Source of the DNA: Boesenbergia rotunda
Taxonomy: Eukaryota; Streptophyta; Magnoliopsida; Zingiberales; Zingiberaceae
Assembly: GCA_024364735.1 (NCBI GenBank)
Contig: JAGFNQ010000860.1
Span: 25,594 to 89,593, forward strand
Length of the DNA: 64,000 nucleotides
Direction: 5' to 3'
Below the pieces are notes generated by a model that was not told the origin of the DNA, ran no database searches, and saw nothing but the letters and a program-made list of their open reading frames with translations. Positions 1 to 12,472 of the stretch are shown piece after piece; position 1 is the stretch's first letter, and the number at the start of each line of letters is the position of its first letter. The position numbers and the translations under genes are program-made.

Positions 1-37
1 GCTCTCTCGGCGGTTAGTCCGTAGATGATCGAACCAT

Positions 38-49
38 GCTCTGATACCA
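38..49 (-). other. tRNA-Met primer binding site of an off-window Copia element
   Basis: Read on the minus strand this is TGGTATCAGAGC, the usual primer site complementary to initiator tRNA-Met in plant Copia elements. It lies two bases outside the end of the LTR at 52-1070, so the internal region of that element runs off the left edge of the window. Confidence 0.85.
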
Positions 50-51
50 CT

Positions 52-1070
52 TGTTGTGACCTTGTCGTTTAGCAAGATGGGGAGGGGGTGAATAGCTACT
101 TTTCGATTTCTTCCTACACGTTGTTAGTGCGCAAGCGAAAATACAATTAAACTAAAACTAACAACTAAGAAGACAAACCAATTTACGTGGTTCGGAGATG
201 AAGCTCCTACTCAATGGCTGTCCGTAAGGTGGACGATCCCAATCCGTCGGTGGATGACTCCCCGGAAGACCTCCGGCTAGCTCGTGTAGTTCCTTGTGGG
301 TGGAGAAACCTCGCCACAACCCGCAACACCTTTCTGAGCTCTTAGACTACTAACTGGTCTTTAATGAAGGCCAATTTCGTCAAGAACTCTCAGCCAAAGC
401 CGAGTTCTCTTAAATAGAGTTCAAGGTTGAAAAGACCGTTATCAGTCGATTGGTCTAAGGCCAGTCGACTGGTCCCACTTAAATTTGAACGTTACAACCT
501 AACGTTCGAATTTTAAGTTGCCATCAGTCGACTGGTCTATGGGCAGTCGACTGATCTTTCTGTGGACTGATGCTCGACACCAGTCGACTGGTCCACTTCT
601 ACACCTAAGGTTTTCCTTTCCCGAGTACATTTCTCTCAGCACTCGAACCCTAGGATTTCCTTCCCGAGTACAATTCCCTCAGCACTTGACCCCTCACAAC
701 TTAACCAACTCTTCATCTAACAGCCTCGATCTGTTGCCTTCAAGCCCTCTTCGACTTTGACTCTCATCCCTCGGATGCATGCAAGCCCCCGGCTTGTCTC
801 CCATGCCATCCTTCGCGTATGCCTCGAAGTCTGCTTCCCTCGGCTTATCGTCCCTGATTTGTCCATGGTCCCTCGGATGCATGCAAGCCCACGACTTGTC
901 TCCCATGCTATCCTTCACCGATCCCGAAGCCGTCCAGCTAAGTCCATATGTATTCTACAAAATCTCCATACTCAAATACACATATCAAACACAAGGGTGA
1001 ACCTAACTTAAACCCTTTGCCCAAATACATCAAAACACATGGTCACTTTGGACCATAGATTGCCCCAACA
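52..1070 (-). mobile_element. 5' LTR of a minus-strand Copia element (body lies left of the window)
   Basis: The segment starts TGTTG, ends CCAACA and abuts a tRNA-Met primer site. It is closely related to the LTR at 35109-37741: shared blocks include the GTGGTTCGGAGAT stretch, the run ending GCAAGCCCACG, and the last 60 bp. The right flank begins TACAA, the expected right copy of a target duplication whose partner is outside the window. Between about 440 and 600 the ten-base palindrome CAGTCGACTG and close variants recur. No gene is present; the short open frames at 518-1011 are chance frames. Confidence 0.85.
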
Positions 1071-3615
1071 TACAATATATCAATTGGTTGAATATATATA
1101 TATATATAACACTATTTTTAATTTTTCTTAGTTAACTATTAATATACAAGGATAATATTAATATGAAAAACTAGCATATAGGTTAATTGATGACTTATTC
1201 TCACAAACCATTGATATAAGATATCAAGTTGACACATGAGTATATATTAGAGAATCTATACTGAATTGATCTACCATGAGAATTTTCATGGATCGCTATA
1301 TGTCATAAACATTCTCATAGTGATTATTAATATAAATAGTCTTTAGACCTAAAGATACTATGTGCACTTTGGTATCGACAAACGCCACATGTTATAAGTT
1401 AGAATATAAAGTCGTTCATTGGGTATTCAAGGAGCTATGTTGAGGGATGTAGATTAGATTTATCCCTTCCATATAATGGCAGAGATATTTGTAGTCCCCT
1501 TGATTAAGTATGGTTACTAAAATGCATGATCTTACTCAAATAAGTTAATATGAGATATTAACCTTAATTGGTTAAGTGAGTTTACTTAGAGATCAAAAAA
1601 TACATAGATTGATGAGAGGATGACATAGTCTATGCCTTATGAATCAATTTAGATATCAAGGACAAAAAGACTAAGCTATACAAGATAATGATCACTGACA
1701 TGTTAGGTCAGATCTTGATATTTTCGTCACTTGGGTTACAATGATCCATTACAAGATACTACTCATTGCTTGTGTATCTAAAATAGTTTAAGAAATACTA
1801 TCAATGTTACGAGAACCTATTGGGTCACATACAAAGAGCATGCTTATTTGGAGATTAATTTATTTTAATTTGACTACAATAGAGTGTGTCTGAGCTTTTA
1901 AGTCTGAAATTGATTTCGGATCTTAAGCTTATTAAGTTAATGAGCTAATTTAATATATTTCCTTTCTTTTAAGGCTCAACCCACTATAGAGTCTACTAAG
2001 AGAAACACTAATATCCATCTCTTTTAAGAGAGCAGGTGAGAGTTAGTTTTATTCTCTTTGTCATATTAAATAACCATTTCTTTAAAGAGGGTGGAGAAAG
2101 TGGAGAGTTAACTTTATTTATTTTTTTATGATTGCCACCTTAAATAGCCATAGCTTTATTTTTTTGATTGCCACCTTAAATAGCCATCTCTAGCAAGAAG
2201 GCGATGGATTCTTCAGTTCCTGAGTTCATGAGAAGAAGGAAAGAACGTGCTCGTGTGGATACCGTAGAGGCGTGGATATTCTGATCACGCTTAGATTGCC
2301 TGGACTAGCAGACTTTCGAGAGTTGTTCACGCATTAAAGGTAATAATCTTATTCGTTAGAGTAGTTGCAAGAGTAGTTCTACATTCACATGGATCTCTGG
2401 AGGGATCGATTTTCACTGCGTTTTGATTTATTTTTTGCTATAGATCCCTACATACACATCCCTTGACACCATTATCGATGGGAAGAAGAGCAAAACCATC
2501 ATATTAATGAGATGTACACTTGGACACATCACTTGGTAACCTCCCTCGCTTCTCTCCTTTTCCACCACCCCCAGTAGACTTTATTTTTCGCGGAAGGCAA
2601 GGCTTATTCAAACTTTTTTTTGGGGGGGGGGGGGGGGGTAGGATTAGTTAGTTTTGTTAGTTTGTTGTATTCCTTTCTTAGTTTAGTTTTGCTTATTTCA
2701 TCATGTTATTATTTATTTGTTACATTATCATGATTACCATGCCATTATGCATTTACTTATTTGTCTCTTATAGCACAACATTAGCATAATAAACTATATG
2801 TTTTCATGAAAAATATGATCATATCTTTAGTGATTTCTTTCTTTCTATTTTTGGTAGCATGACATGAGCGTTGTTGGGTAGAAAAGTTTCGATGTTGGCC
2901 TATCTGTTTAGTATCTTTCTTTCACTTGATGTTTGATCTTGATAAATGATATATTCGAGAATAGTTTTCATTCATACATTGGACTATTACCTTGGCTTTC
3001 TTGGTGACCCCCACCGCATTTTAGTTACCAGAGAAACACTCGGGTAGTGAATCTCATGAAAAAAAGAATTTTTTTGTGTGCTTTTAAAGGTGTGAAAAAA
3101 ATGATGAAAAGACGTGTTGGATCATGAGTGGAAACGAGATGGTTCCTCTTTGAAACACGATGATTTGAAAAAAACTGAGTTAGGTGACCCTTTAAGATCC
3201 CAAGGTTATTGGGGAAATACCTGTTAGTTTCTCTTGACGTCGAGTGCTCCTTTACGACTTTGTGTAGACAATGCAAAACATTAGGGGGGGAGGGGGGACG
3301 ATCCTTGTGTGTGATAGGTAAAGTTTCTCTTGGGTCGGAGACTAGGAACACAATTGCAAAACAAATTGACTAAGATTGATAATTGGCACTTTAGAGTAAA
3401 GCCACTTTGCAGTGCGCATGAAGAACTTTCAGGTTAGGGCACATTGAGATAATTTATATATCTTTACTTGTTAATGAAACCACTAGATAGGATTAGATAA
3501 ATTCATTAGGGATTATGTTATATCATTCATACACATGAGTTTAGATCGCAGGTTTTGATTAAGCACAAACAAAAGTTTATGTCAGAGGACATTGATGTGT
3601 GTGTTTCATGAATAG
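1071..3615. other. AT-rich interval without a recognisable gene
   Basis: No coding region that I can support. From about 1180 to 1860 the text resembles the noncoding 3' part of a plant Copia element, but no LTR pair could be delimited. A 24-base unit, GATTGCCACCTTAAATAGCCAT with flanking T run, is repeated directly at about 2128 and 2168. A run of about 16 G lies near 2625-2638. The interval ends at the first base of element A. Confidence 0.5.
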
Positions 3616-4610
3616 TGATCCCGACCTCGCTTACGGGTAAGGGCATAGGCCGGGCCCATCGGCCAGCCTGGCGCCACGAGGGCCTGACAGACCGGTCGAT
3701 CGCCACATCAGCGAATAGGGCCCCGCGACCAGGGACCCTTTCTAAGGGAAGAAAGGGGGAATGGAGGGGGGAGTTCACCAAATCCTCCGAGGCGACGACT
3801 GCGCTCTCCTCCCACTCCCCCACTAGTTGGTTGACTCTGTAAAAGCCTAGTTACTTACATTAGTTCACCTCGATCCAGAACAGAGCTTCAGCGCCATTGG
3901 CAGGGTCGAAGCTCGAGGTGGCCCCCGGCCCAGGGCGTACCCTGCGCTCACCATCCACTCCCCTCTAAGCAGACGCGTGACTGCCCATGCTCCCTGATCT
4001 TTACCCGACTTGGTCCCCGGCACCCGGACCGGCCAGTCGGCGCTCGGGGTACGGGTCGTCCCACCCAGACACCCCCTCGCATCTTTACTTCTAGGGTACG
4101 ATCCTGCCATCGGGTTCCTCACACCTCGCCTGCCTCTGGCATCTCCACACGACCACTCCGCGCATCCAGTACTCTCGTACTGCGCTTCCAGTACCCCCCG
4201 TACTGCGCCCCTAGTACTTACGTACTGCCGGAGGACCCCGCGCCATGCCGCGCCACTCCTCCGTGCTCCGCACGGGCTGACAGTCATCATACCCCAGTCC
4301 CATCTGCGCGGACTTGGGCTGTCAGCCCCCTCGGACATAAAAGCTCGGCACTCCTCCTATCGCAGGTACGCGCGCACGCCGGTTCTAGCATCCCTTGTCC
4401 CATTTCCATTCAGTTTCCGCTCATCTATGCAAGGAACTGACTTGATCGTCGGAGTGCTTGACCGGGGATTCCCCCGGCGGGTTTTTTGATGGTCCCTGTT
4501 TTGCAGGAGCGAGGCGAGGCATGGCCGACGAATGGCCATCTCATCGGCCCGTAGCTCCCGGGAGGCCCGTCCGGCCCGTTAGATTGCCGTTTCACTTCGC
4601 GACAGGATCA
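3616..4610 (+). repeat. 5' LTR of element A
   Basis: It is collinear with 30741-31737 over nearly its whole length. Ends TGATCC and GGATCA form a perfect 6-bp inverted pair. A TATA-like CATAAAAGC lies at about 4335-4343 (and near 31463 in the 3' copy), upstream of a pyrimidine-rich stretch, and is a likely promoter. It is GC-rich, and its multiple open frames carry no known domain. Confidence 0.85.
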
Positions 4611-4614
4611 AAAA

Positions 4615-4631
4615 TGGCGCTAGAAGAAGGG
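4615..4631 (+). other. Probable primer binding site of element A
   Basis: TGGCGCTAGAAGAAGGG starts four bases after the 5' LTR. Its position and the TGGCGCT start fit primer sites of Tat-type gypsy elements. I could not match it to a specific tRNA by eye. Confidence 0.6.
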
Positions 4632-5069
4632 ACACCAGCAGCCTGATCGGAAGTGAAAATGGGAGATCCATATGGGTTCTAGCGGACAGCGTTCCCGGAG
4701 AATACGAGTTTTCCCTCATTCAATTGCAGAAGAATCCTTAACGCCTCAGAGGCTTTATGATGGACCCCCGCTGGGTATTTCTTGATTCTACCTTCTTTCT
4801 AAGGCGGAACAGGACCGCCGGGGCAAAAGAGGAAGGGCAGGTTATGTTTCCTTCATATCTGACATTTGGACTTCTGGATGTATCCCATATATTTTATGCG
4901 TCTATACAATTCGGGCTTCTTGAACATGGGTATATGTTGTGTGTCTGGGGGTATGGATATACCCTACGCACTGGCCGCACGTCCAAAATCGGATCCTCTG
5001 GAATATGTCTCATCTATGCAGTGCGCCCCTCCGAAATGGTTTTTTAGAAGAACAGCCGTTGCTGCATTA
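4632..5069 (+). other. Leader region of element A, no gene seen
   Basis: Lies between the primer site and the 65-bp array. No gag motif is recognisable in any frame. It could be the remains of a leader or of a deleted gag start. Confidence 0.4.
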
Positions 5070-6335
5070 CCCTCGGCGAGGCTCTCAGGCGGCGCATGGC
5101 GGCCCATGCTCCCTGGGATGCCCTCGACCGGGAAGCCACAACGAGGCTCTCAGGCGGCGCATGGCGGCCCACGCTCCCTGGGATGCCCTCGACCGGGAAG
5201 CCTCGGCGAGGCTCTCAGGCGGCGCGTGGCGGCCCACGCTCCCTGGGATGCCCTCGGCCAGGAAGCCTCGGCGAGGCTCTCAGGCGGCGCATGGCGGCCC
5301 ACGCTCCCTGGGATGCCCTCGACCGGGAAGCCTCGGCGAGGCTCTCAGGTGGCGCGTGGCGGCCCACGCTCCCTGGGATGCCCTCGATCGAGAAGCCTCG
5401 GCGAGGCTCTCAGGCGGCGCGTGGCGGCCCACGCTCCCTGGAATGCCCTCGACCGGGAAGCCTCGGCGAGGTTCTCAGGCGGCGCGTGGCGGCCCACGCT
5501 TCCTGGGATGCCTTCGACCGGGAAGCATCGGCGAGGCTCTCAGGCGGCGCGTAGCGGCCCACGCTCCCTGGGATGCCCTCGACCGGGAAGCCTCGGTGAG
5601 GCTCTAAGGCGGCGCGTGGCGACCCACGCTCCCTGGGATGCCCTCGACTGGGAAGCCTCGGCGAGGCTCTTAGGCGGCGCGTGGTGGCCCACGCTCCCTG
5701 GGATGCCCTCGACCGGGAAGCCTCGGCGAGGCTCTCAGGCGGCGCGTGGCGGCCCACGCTCCCTGGGATGCCCTCGACCGGGAAGCCTCGGCGAGGCTCT
5801 CAGGCGGCGCGTGGCGGCCCACGCTCCCTGGGATGCCCTCGACCGGGAAACCTTGACGAGGCTCTCAGGCGGCGCATGGCGGCCCACGCTCCCTGGGATG
5901 CCCTCGACCGGGAAGCCTCGGCGAGGCTCTCAGGCGGCGCGTGGCGGCCCACGCTCCCTGGGATGCCCTCGACCGGGAAGCCTCGGCGAGGCTCTCAGGC
6001 GGCGCGTGGCGGCCCACGCTCCCTGGGATGCCCTCGACCGGGAAGCCTCGGCGAGGCTCTCAGGCGGCGCGTGGCGGCCCACGCTCCCTGGGATGTCCTC
6101 GACCGGGAAACCTCGGCGAGGCTCTCAGGCGGAGCGTGGCGGCCCACGCTCCCTGGGATGCCCTTGACTGGGAAGCCTCGGCGAGGCTCTCAGGCGGCGC
6201 GTAGCGGCCCTGGGATGCCCTCGACCGGGAAGCCTCGGCGAGGCTCTCAAGCGGCGCGTAGCGGCCAACGCTCCCTGGGATGCCCTCAACCGGGAAGCCT
6301 CGGCAGGGCTCCCGTAGGGCGCACGCTCCCTGGGA
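5070..6335 (+). repeat. 65-bp GC-rich tandem array, about 19 copies
   Basis: The block GAGGCTCTCAGGCGGCGC recurs at 5078, 5143, 5208 and on, a period of 65 bp, with few substitutions between units. Because 65 is not a multiple of three and the unit has no stop in any plus frame, long open frames (for example 4866-6167) appear in all three frames. These are repeat artefacts rather than genes. The core (GCGTGGCGG, CCACG, CTCCC, GGGA, CTCG) is shared with the 98-bp array at 27385-27830 in the same element. Confidence 0.95.
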
Positions 6336-7028
6336 TGCCCCCCGGCGAAGACCGGGAAACCTCAGGCCTTCTTCTTGCTCTACGCAAGCTCTCTTCCCTC
6401 GGACAGACCCTCATGATCAATGCAGCCCAAAGGGTCGCCCGACCGAACGGTTTCCCTCCGGCTCTGCGCAAGTCTGGCCCTCCATGAATGTGGTTCGGAA
6501 GATGGACTGATCGGGCAACCCCGGGATCACCCTGCGAGAACCCTTAACCCCCTCCCGGGGTAGGGGTCCCCACGCACTCCTTGACAGAAGAGTCGCGCCC
6601 TTGGGCTACCTTACCGAGCCAACTCCTAAATCCGGTCGCAATAGCTATCGAGCTCAAAGGCCCCAAGCGAACACACTCATACCCCCCTCTTAATTGGTTA
6701 CTGATTCAGCCTTTTATCAGGGGCATGACCCCCACCCGGCGCACCATCCTAAGCTTGTGGGCCAGCCGTAAGAGGCTAAGCCCCTCAAATTATGGCTAAG
6801 TGCATCATCCGCATATAAAAGCCTAAGTGAGTAAGTAGCCACAAGCCTTAGGGGACGATGTTTTCGCTGCAAGGAATGAGTGGGTGGCTCCGCCGTCGCT
6901 CTAACAATCACTATGCAAAGGGGCAGATGCGAAAGGAGGAGGACGACCGAAAAGGGGAAGAACAACATCCATAAACAAACTGTTGGATGCACGTCTACAT
7001 CAGATGGAAAAAGGAGGCAGGCCTACAT
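6336..7028 (+). other. Element A internal spacer between tandem array and antisense gene
   Basis: GC-moderate sequence with no domain I recognise on either strand. It lies directly downstream of the stop of the antisense gene at 7029 and could hold that gene's 3' untranslated region. Confidence 0.4.
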
Positions 7029-7830
7029 CTATGGGGCGGGCATCGAGAATGGCGACGAGGCTCCGCCTGGCGCCTTGTCACGCCCACCGCGAGTCGTCGG
7101 CGCCTTAGCCTGGGGAGCCTCGTGGTGTTCGAGCATCTGCGCAAGGCCACTTTGGCAGTTCGCCAACTCCTTCTCCTTGGCCTTCAAGGCGGTGAGCAGC
7201 GTAGCAGCCGATTGATTGGCCTCCAGAAGGTCTGCTTGAGCCTTGGCCAGCTCGGCACTTGCTCGGAGCTCCCGAGTCCGGGCCTAGTGCTCACTTTGCT
7301 CCCAATAAGCCAACTGTTGACGCAATTGAGCCTCAGAGGCTTGAGCTACGCTCAACACCGTCAGAAGGTCTTGAACTTGTGACTCGGCATGAACAGCTTG
7401 TCCCCGCAGAGCTGTGTTCTCAGAGCGTAGTGCATTCCAGGCCTCATCAGTCAATGGCGGACAGGCACAGCGAAGCTGGGCTTGCAGTGCCTCCCGACGG
7501 GATTCTGATCGACGAAAGGAGCGGCTCTGAGCGGCAAAGGAGACACCCATATCGTACAGGGCCCCGGTCAACTGCATAAAAAAGCCAGGGGTTCATTAGA
7601 AAAAGAAACCAAACAAGCAAAGGTTACCAGGCAAGCGTACCCGACATGCGACCGTAACCAGGCCATCGATGCGAGCGATTGGATCCTAGTGGTCAAAGGA
7701 CCGAAGACCGTGGTACATGTGGTCGCTCAGGGGAGCATGTAAGTAAACCACCCTGGCGGAGCTGGGCGGGTCGGGGTCTGGAAAATCAAAAGCAGCCGAG
7801 GGATCCGCTCGTGAGGGAAGAACAAGATGT

Positions 7831-9165
7831 TGTAGGATCGGAATGCACGTGAGAGGGGGGGGGGTGAATCACGTGTGTTTTATAAAATATATTTTTCAGA
7901 GTAAAAAGAATGTGTTTGTAAAGTCGTGCACAGTGGAAATAAAAGAAATGATAAAAAAACGAACACACAAAACACGAACGAGTTTTACTTCGTTCGGAGC
8001 CTTCGGCGACTCCTACTCGAAGGCCCAGGTCCCTCGGACCTTTTCTGAGGGCAATTCACTAAAACTCTCTACCGGAGACCCCCGGTAGAGTAGGCGAATA
8101 CAGACGATAGAGAGTGTGACAACCTCACACTCTCTAATAGAAATGAGTACAGATAATGCATTAATAAAATCGTTATAAAAAAAAATTATCTGAATGAGTT
8201 TGGATGTTAAGGGTGGTCTTCCAGCAGTAATTGGACGTAGACGAGTTGGAAGACAGGCCGTAGCAAAAGAGCGTGGAAGCACCGAGCATGAAAGCGTGAA
8301 GAAGAGATGATGACACTGTTCGAATTATCACTTTACTTTTCTGTGCTAATTCTCATGCTTTTTATAGAGGACTTCTCGAGCTTTGAGTTTCATCCAGATC
8401 CTATTTTTGTGCAGCGCTTTATCCATCATTTGAAGTAGCACAACTCAATCTGCTTTATCCATCATTTGAATTTCTATTAACAAAAAAAATAATAGGAATA
8501 GAAATTCATCTTACCCAAGCTGTGGATAATAATAATAGGAATGAATTTATTATTATCAATAAGAATAAATTTATTCTTTAATAAAATTTCAAATTAAAAA
8601 AATAATGAGGATTAATTTTGCAGAATTCACCTGCAAAATCAACTTAGTCCATATACCAAATAAACCCTGTAAACCAGAGTTAGTATAATAATAAAATGGA
8701 CTAAAATGTGAAATATTCAAAGGTAATTAGATCCCTCCACATCCAGACCAGGATCTAACCAGGACTCAACTTAGATCACCCAAATGGGTCTAAGTTGGAT
8801 CGCGCCTAAAGTCCCAAAATGGGACCCGTCCTCACTGGTTCACTCCTCCAGTGACTTACCTTACTTACCCTTTGTGCAGTTTTACTTGACTTCTTGACCT
8901 ACCAGGACTTTTTGTCAGGACTCAACCACCCTGATCTTTCTTCCAAGTCTCCACCAACTTGGTCTTCAGCCAGTTGTCAGGCCTCGCGGACCCAACTGGA
9001 CTTTCTGCCAGGACTCAACCTTCCTGGACTTCAGCCTAGTGTCTGGTCCTAAGTCTTTCAACCCTGCACACTTGGTAAAGAGGTTAGAACCATAACAACC
9101 TAACTTTAACCTGTTTGTCATTCATCAAAACTTAAGTTTGACCGTTAGTATAAACTACACCAACA
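7831..9165 (-). repeat. 3' LTR of element D
   Basis: Starts TGTAGG and ends CCAACA. It is 1335 bp against 1369 bp for the other LTR. The difference is mainly two short direct duplications in the 25014-26382 copy, one near 25026 and one near 25605. Few substitutions separate the two, so the insertion is fairly young. Confidence 0.9.
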
Positions 9166-9178
9166 ATCTCCTCCTTTT
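9166..9178 (-). other. Polypurine tract of element D
   Basis: On the minus strand this reads as an AAAAAGGAGGAGA run directly before the 3' LTR. A second purine run, AAAGGGGGAG, lies near 9304 and resembles the extra tract often found upstream in SIRE-like elements. Confidence 0.75.
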
Positions 9179-10649
9179 TGATGCAATGACAACCTGGGTT
9201 AAAATTAGAAAACTAACATGTAACAGCAATAAGTACACCCATAATATGTAAATGACATGCTCTAAAATCAAGGTTGTTTTAATTTCTAACTCTTAACCGT
9301 ATAACCCTCCCCCTTTGGCATTCATCAACATAAAGAGATATTAGGCAACCAAGTCTTAAACAAATAATAAGCACTCAAGGATTAAGAAAATAAAAATGGT
9401 GCTTAAAAAACAGACCAAGATTCTGAACTAATCCAGAAGGGGGAAGTCAAATTCTCAATTTAACATAAAATGGACTAGGTTAAAAATATAAGTGTCTAAA
9501 TTTGACTTCAATAAATCATGTTTTTTTTTTTCAAAAGATATAGATGTAATGCTTAGAGACAAAAATCTAAGTATTTGAAACCACAGAAAATGATTGTTTA
9601 GCAAAAAGGATTTTCCAAAATATTTTCAAGGAGTAACAAAATAGTCAAACATGTTTACAAGTGTTTTTCAAAATAGGTGAAAATATTAAAAAAATATTTC
9701 AAGGGTTAAGGTATTTGTAGAAGATAGGGGTAATAAGTATTTTGTAAAAAAAAATTCACCCCATGTATATTTCTTTCTTGAAGATAGTGTTTTTATTTCT
9801 TTCTTGAAGATAGTGTTTAAGGATAAGATTGTAAGGCCAAATTTCAAGCATGGTTTTAACAAGCTAGATTCAAAGTATATTTTCAAACGATTTTCATAAA
9901 GCTAGTTTAAACATAATAAGTGAAAGCTAAGGATAATTTTCCAAAAAGAATTTCTTTCAACACTGTTTTCAAAAGAGAGAAAAAGGCTTAAAAAAAATTT
10001 AGGAATAGTTTGAAAACTAATTTCAAGGTTATGTAAAATTCTCAAAAATAATTTTCAACCAACATATTTGAAAGACACACAAAATAAGAAAGATTTTGAC
10101 TTAAGCTCCTCCTAAACTAAGTAATAATTTTAGTCCATTCTAGATGTCTAATTTTAGTTACTAGCTAACTATCTAAAGAATAGTAGTGTTCACCAGATTA
10201 GTCAAGTCAAGTTTTAGTGTCTAGCTTAGAAAAACTACTTGACTTGATCAATATGAAGTTGGTATTTAATGCCCAGACTTGCTACGATGCACAGACTTAA
10301 GCATTCTGAAGTCCAGGCAAAGTCCTATGCATCTCACAACCATTCTATGTTTTGCAGGCACAAGCAAATTAACCTTAATGTGTTTTGTGAGATGCGGCTA
10401 CCTAGATCTATAGGTTCATGCAGTTCTAGGGGTCAAACTTAGGCTAAGTCCTCCAACTTCGAAGTCAAGTTTTAAACATCCAACTCAATTTTGGAAATCA
10501 AGTTTTTTTTAAAAAAAATTAAAAAATACACGATCAGGTTAGTATTGAAAACTGAAGTTTGAATACTAAAATTAAGTTAAAAAAAAATTAAGTGTCAAGC
10601 AGAATATGTGAGTTGATTTATCAAAAAGGTAAAAATGATCAGGTTAGTC
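9179..10649 (-). other. Element D 3' noncoding region
   Basis: This AT-rich stretch lies between the pol stop at 10650 and the polypurine tract. SIRE-like elements may carry an env-like frame here. I see no long open frame on the minus strand, so the frame is absent or fully decayed. Confidence 0.5.
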
Positions 10650-11041
10650 CTAGTCTACAACACACATTCCTATTAACCTCCTTAAATTGCTAAATTCAGA
10701 TTCAGGGAGCGGTTTAGTAAATATATCTGCTAAGTTAGCCTTAGATTCAACATGATTAAGTTCAATTTCCCCTTTATTTACATGATCTCTAACAAAATGG
10801 TGCTTAATTTCTATATGTTTGGTCCTAGAGTGGTGGACTGGGTTTTTGGTTAGGTTAATTGAACTTAGATTATCTATAAAGATTTTAACTTTCTTAAACT
10901 CTAAGTTAAAGTCTTTTAAGGTATATATTGTTGGTGCAGAAATGCACCTAAGTCAAACCTGTGTTTTGATAATGGCAACATAGGTCAAAAGTTAAGTCTT
11001 TGTTGTTTTCTAACAAGTTAATCAAGTGTGCAGGAAAAGCC

Positions 11042-11283
11042 CTAGCGAAGGACTGCTAGGCACTAGCAAAGGAATGCCAGGAAAGAAAGCCCTAGCGAAG
11101 GATTGCTAGGCAACTGGCGAAGGATTGCCAGCATCAAGCCCTAGCGAAGGACTGCTAGGCACTGGCGAAGGACTGCCAGCACCAAAGCCCTAGCGAAGGA
11201 CTGCTAGGCAACTGGCGAAGGACTGCCAGTTTCAAGACCTGACAAAGGACCGTCAGGCAAAAGTCCAACCAAAGGAGCGGTTG
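11042..11283 (+). repeat. Array of ten short hairpins with co-varying stems in the LTR of element C
   Basis: Ten units follow the form 5-6 bp stem, 8-nt loop GAAGGACT or AAAGGANC, matching stem. Stems are CTAGC/GCTAG, CTGGC/GCCAG, CTGAC/GTCAG and CAACC/GGTTG. Only unit two has a mismatch. The array lies upstream of the TATA box, so in the RNA it would appear only in the U3 part at the 3' end. Confidence 0.85.
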
Positions 11284-11868
11284 GCATCAGGTAAATTCTC
11301 CCGAGAGGAGTAGGTGAGGACGCGTTCCCCGTCGAGGGAACAGTAGGCGTCGGTTCGACCTAGGACTCCATTTTGGAGACCAAAGTCAGAACCAAGACAG
11401 CTAAGGCTGTATAAAATAATAATTAATTATTTTATTGTGTTTTGGACTAACCCTGAATGCAGGACCGAAGGAATGTGTGTCTGCAACTCAGAGAGCCTCA
11501 AAGGAGTGAGGCAGCAGCTGAGTAAGGCGCCCTGAGTGTCCAGGGCGCCCTCAAGGTGAACCAGAACCAAGCGAAGCAAAAAGAGCTTCGGCTGCTTAAT
11601 GGGCAAGGCGCCCTCAGCAGCGAAGGCGCCTTCGTCAGTGAAGGTGCCCTCAGCAGCCAGGGCGCCTCCGCGCCCAAGACTGCGAGGCTTCAGCTTATCC
11701 ACAGCGAGATTTCTGCGCGGAAGAAGTCAGCCAAGGCGCCCTTTGCGACCAGGGCGCCCCAGAGGTCAAACCTCATCCCTATTCCGATGGGATAACACTT
11801 GACCGAGCGAAGCGCGGATCGGCTGACACGTGGCAGGGCGCCCCCGAAGTCCAGGGCGCCCTAGGTGC

Positions 11869-11876
11869 TATAAATA
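11869..11876 (+). promoter_or_regulatory. TATA box of the element C LTR
   Basis: TATAAATA follows a block of GGGCGCCC motifs and is repeated exactly at 19074-19081 in the 3' LTR. Transcription would start near 11900. Confidence 0.7.
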
Positions 11877-12302
11877 GCACCCCTCGACCCCAAGCTTGAC
11901 ATCAACTTCATTCCAAAGCTTCCATGCTCTTCTACGCTCGCACCTTGCTCCAGAAACGCCTCACCTCGAGCCGACGACGTCCCGCTGCCCCGAAAAGAAT
12001 CGATACACTCCGGACGTCGGTAACGAAGAGCTTAATATTTTATTATTATTTTATTGCACTCTCTTTGTAATTGAAATCATTGTAACCTATTTGCGCGAAT
12101 ATAGAATTGCCCAAAGTAAACGGTCAACGACCGTGGGCCTTGGAGTAGGAGTCGACACAGGCTCCGAACCAAGTAAAAACCACTGTGTCTTTGTGCTGTG
12201 TCTCGTATTTTTATTTCCGCTGTGCACTTACTCTTAGTTTTCCGAAAAAGAGCGATTTCCGATATTCACCCCCCCTCTATCGGTTTTTCACGATCCAACA
12301 AG

Positions 12303-12314
12303 TGGTATCAGAGC
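12303..12314 (+). other. tRNA-Met primer binding site of element C
   Basis: TGGTATCAGAGC lies two bases after the LTR end. Confidence 0.92.
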
Positions 12315-12472
12315 GGGGTTTTCAAACTTGGTGCAACCACCAGTTTGAAATTTTTTTTCGGATTTTTTTCGAATTTAATTAATTTTTTTTCTTAATTATC
12401 TTTATCCCGCACTGCTAATCCAAGACCAAGTCTTGGGACACCTTTGTTTGTAAGTTTCCATTTACAGAACAA

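Larger units (their letters stand above)
10929..12300 (+). repeat. 5' LTR of element C
   Basis: Starts TGTTGGTG, ends ATCCAACA, 1372 bp. In order it holds a hairpin array (11042-11283), about ten GGCGCC motifs (11527-11860), a TATA box TATAAATA at 11869-11876, and a likely R/U5 part ending at the primer site. The frames at 11427-12395 are chance frames that recur in the 3' LTR. Confidence 0.95.

Noticed and set aside
4010..4489. A 159-codon frame in the LTR of element A, with a partner at 31254-31616
   Set aside because: Repeats in both LTRs but the protein drifts and is Pro/Arg-rich low complexity; GC-rich LTR chance frames.
4866..6167. A 433-codon plus-strand open frame and its companions at 4939-6487
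   Set aside because: Produced by the 65-bp repeat, which has no stop in any plus frame and shifts frame each unit; no domain and no codon logic.
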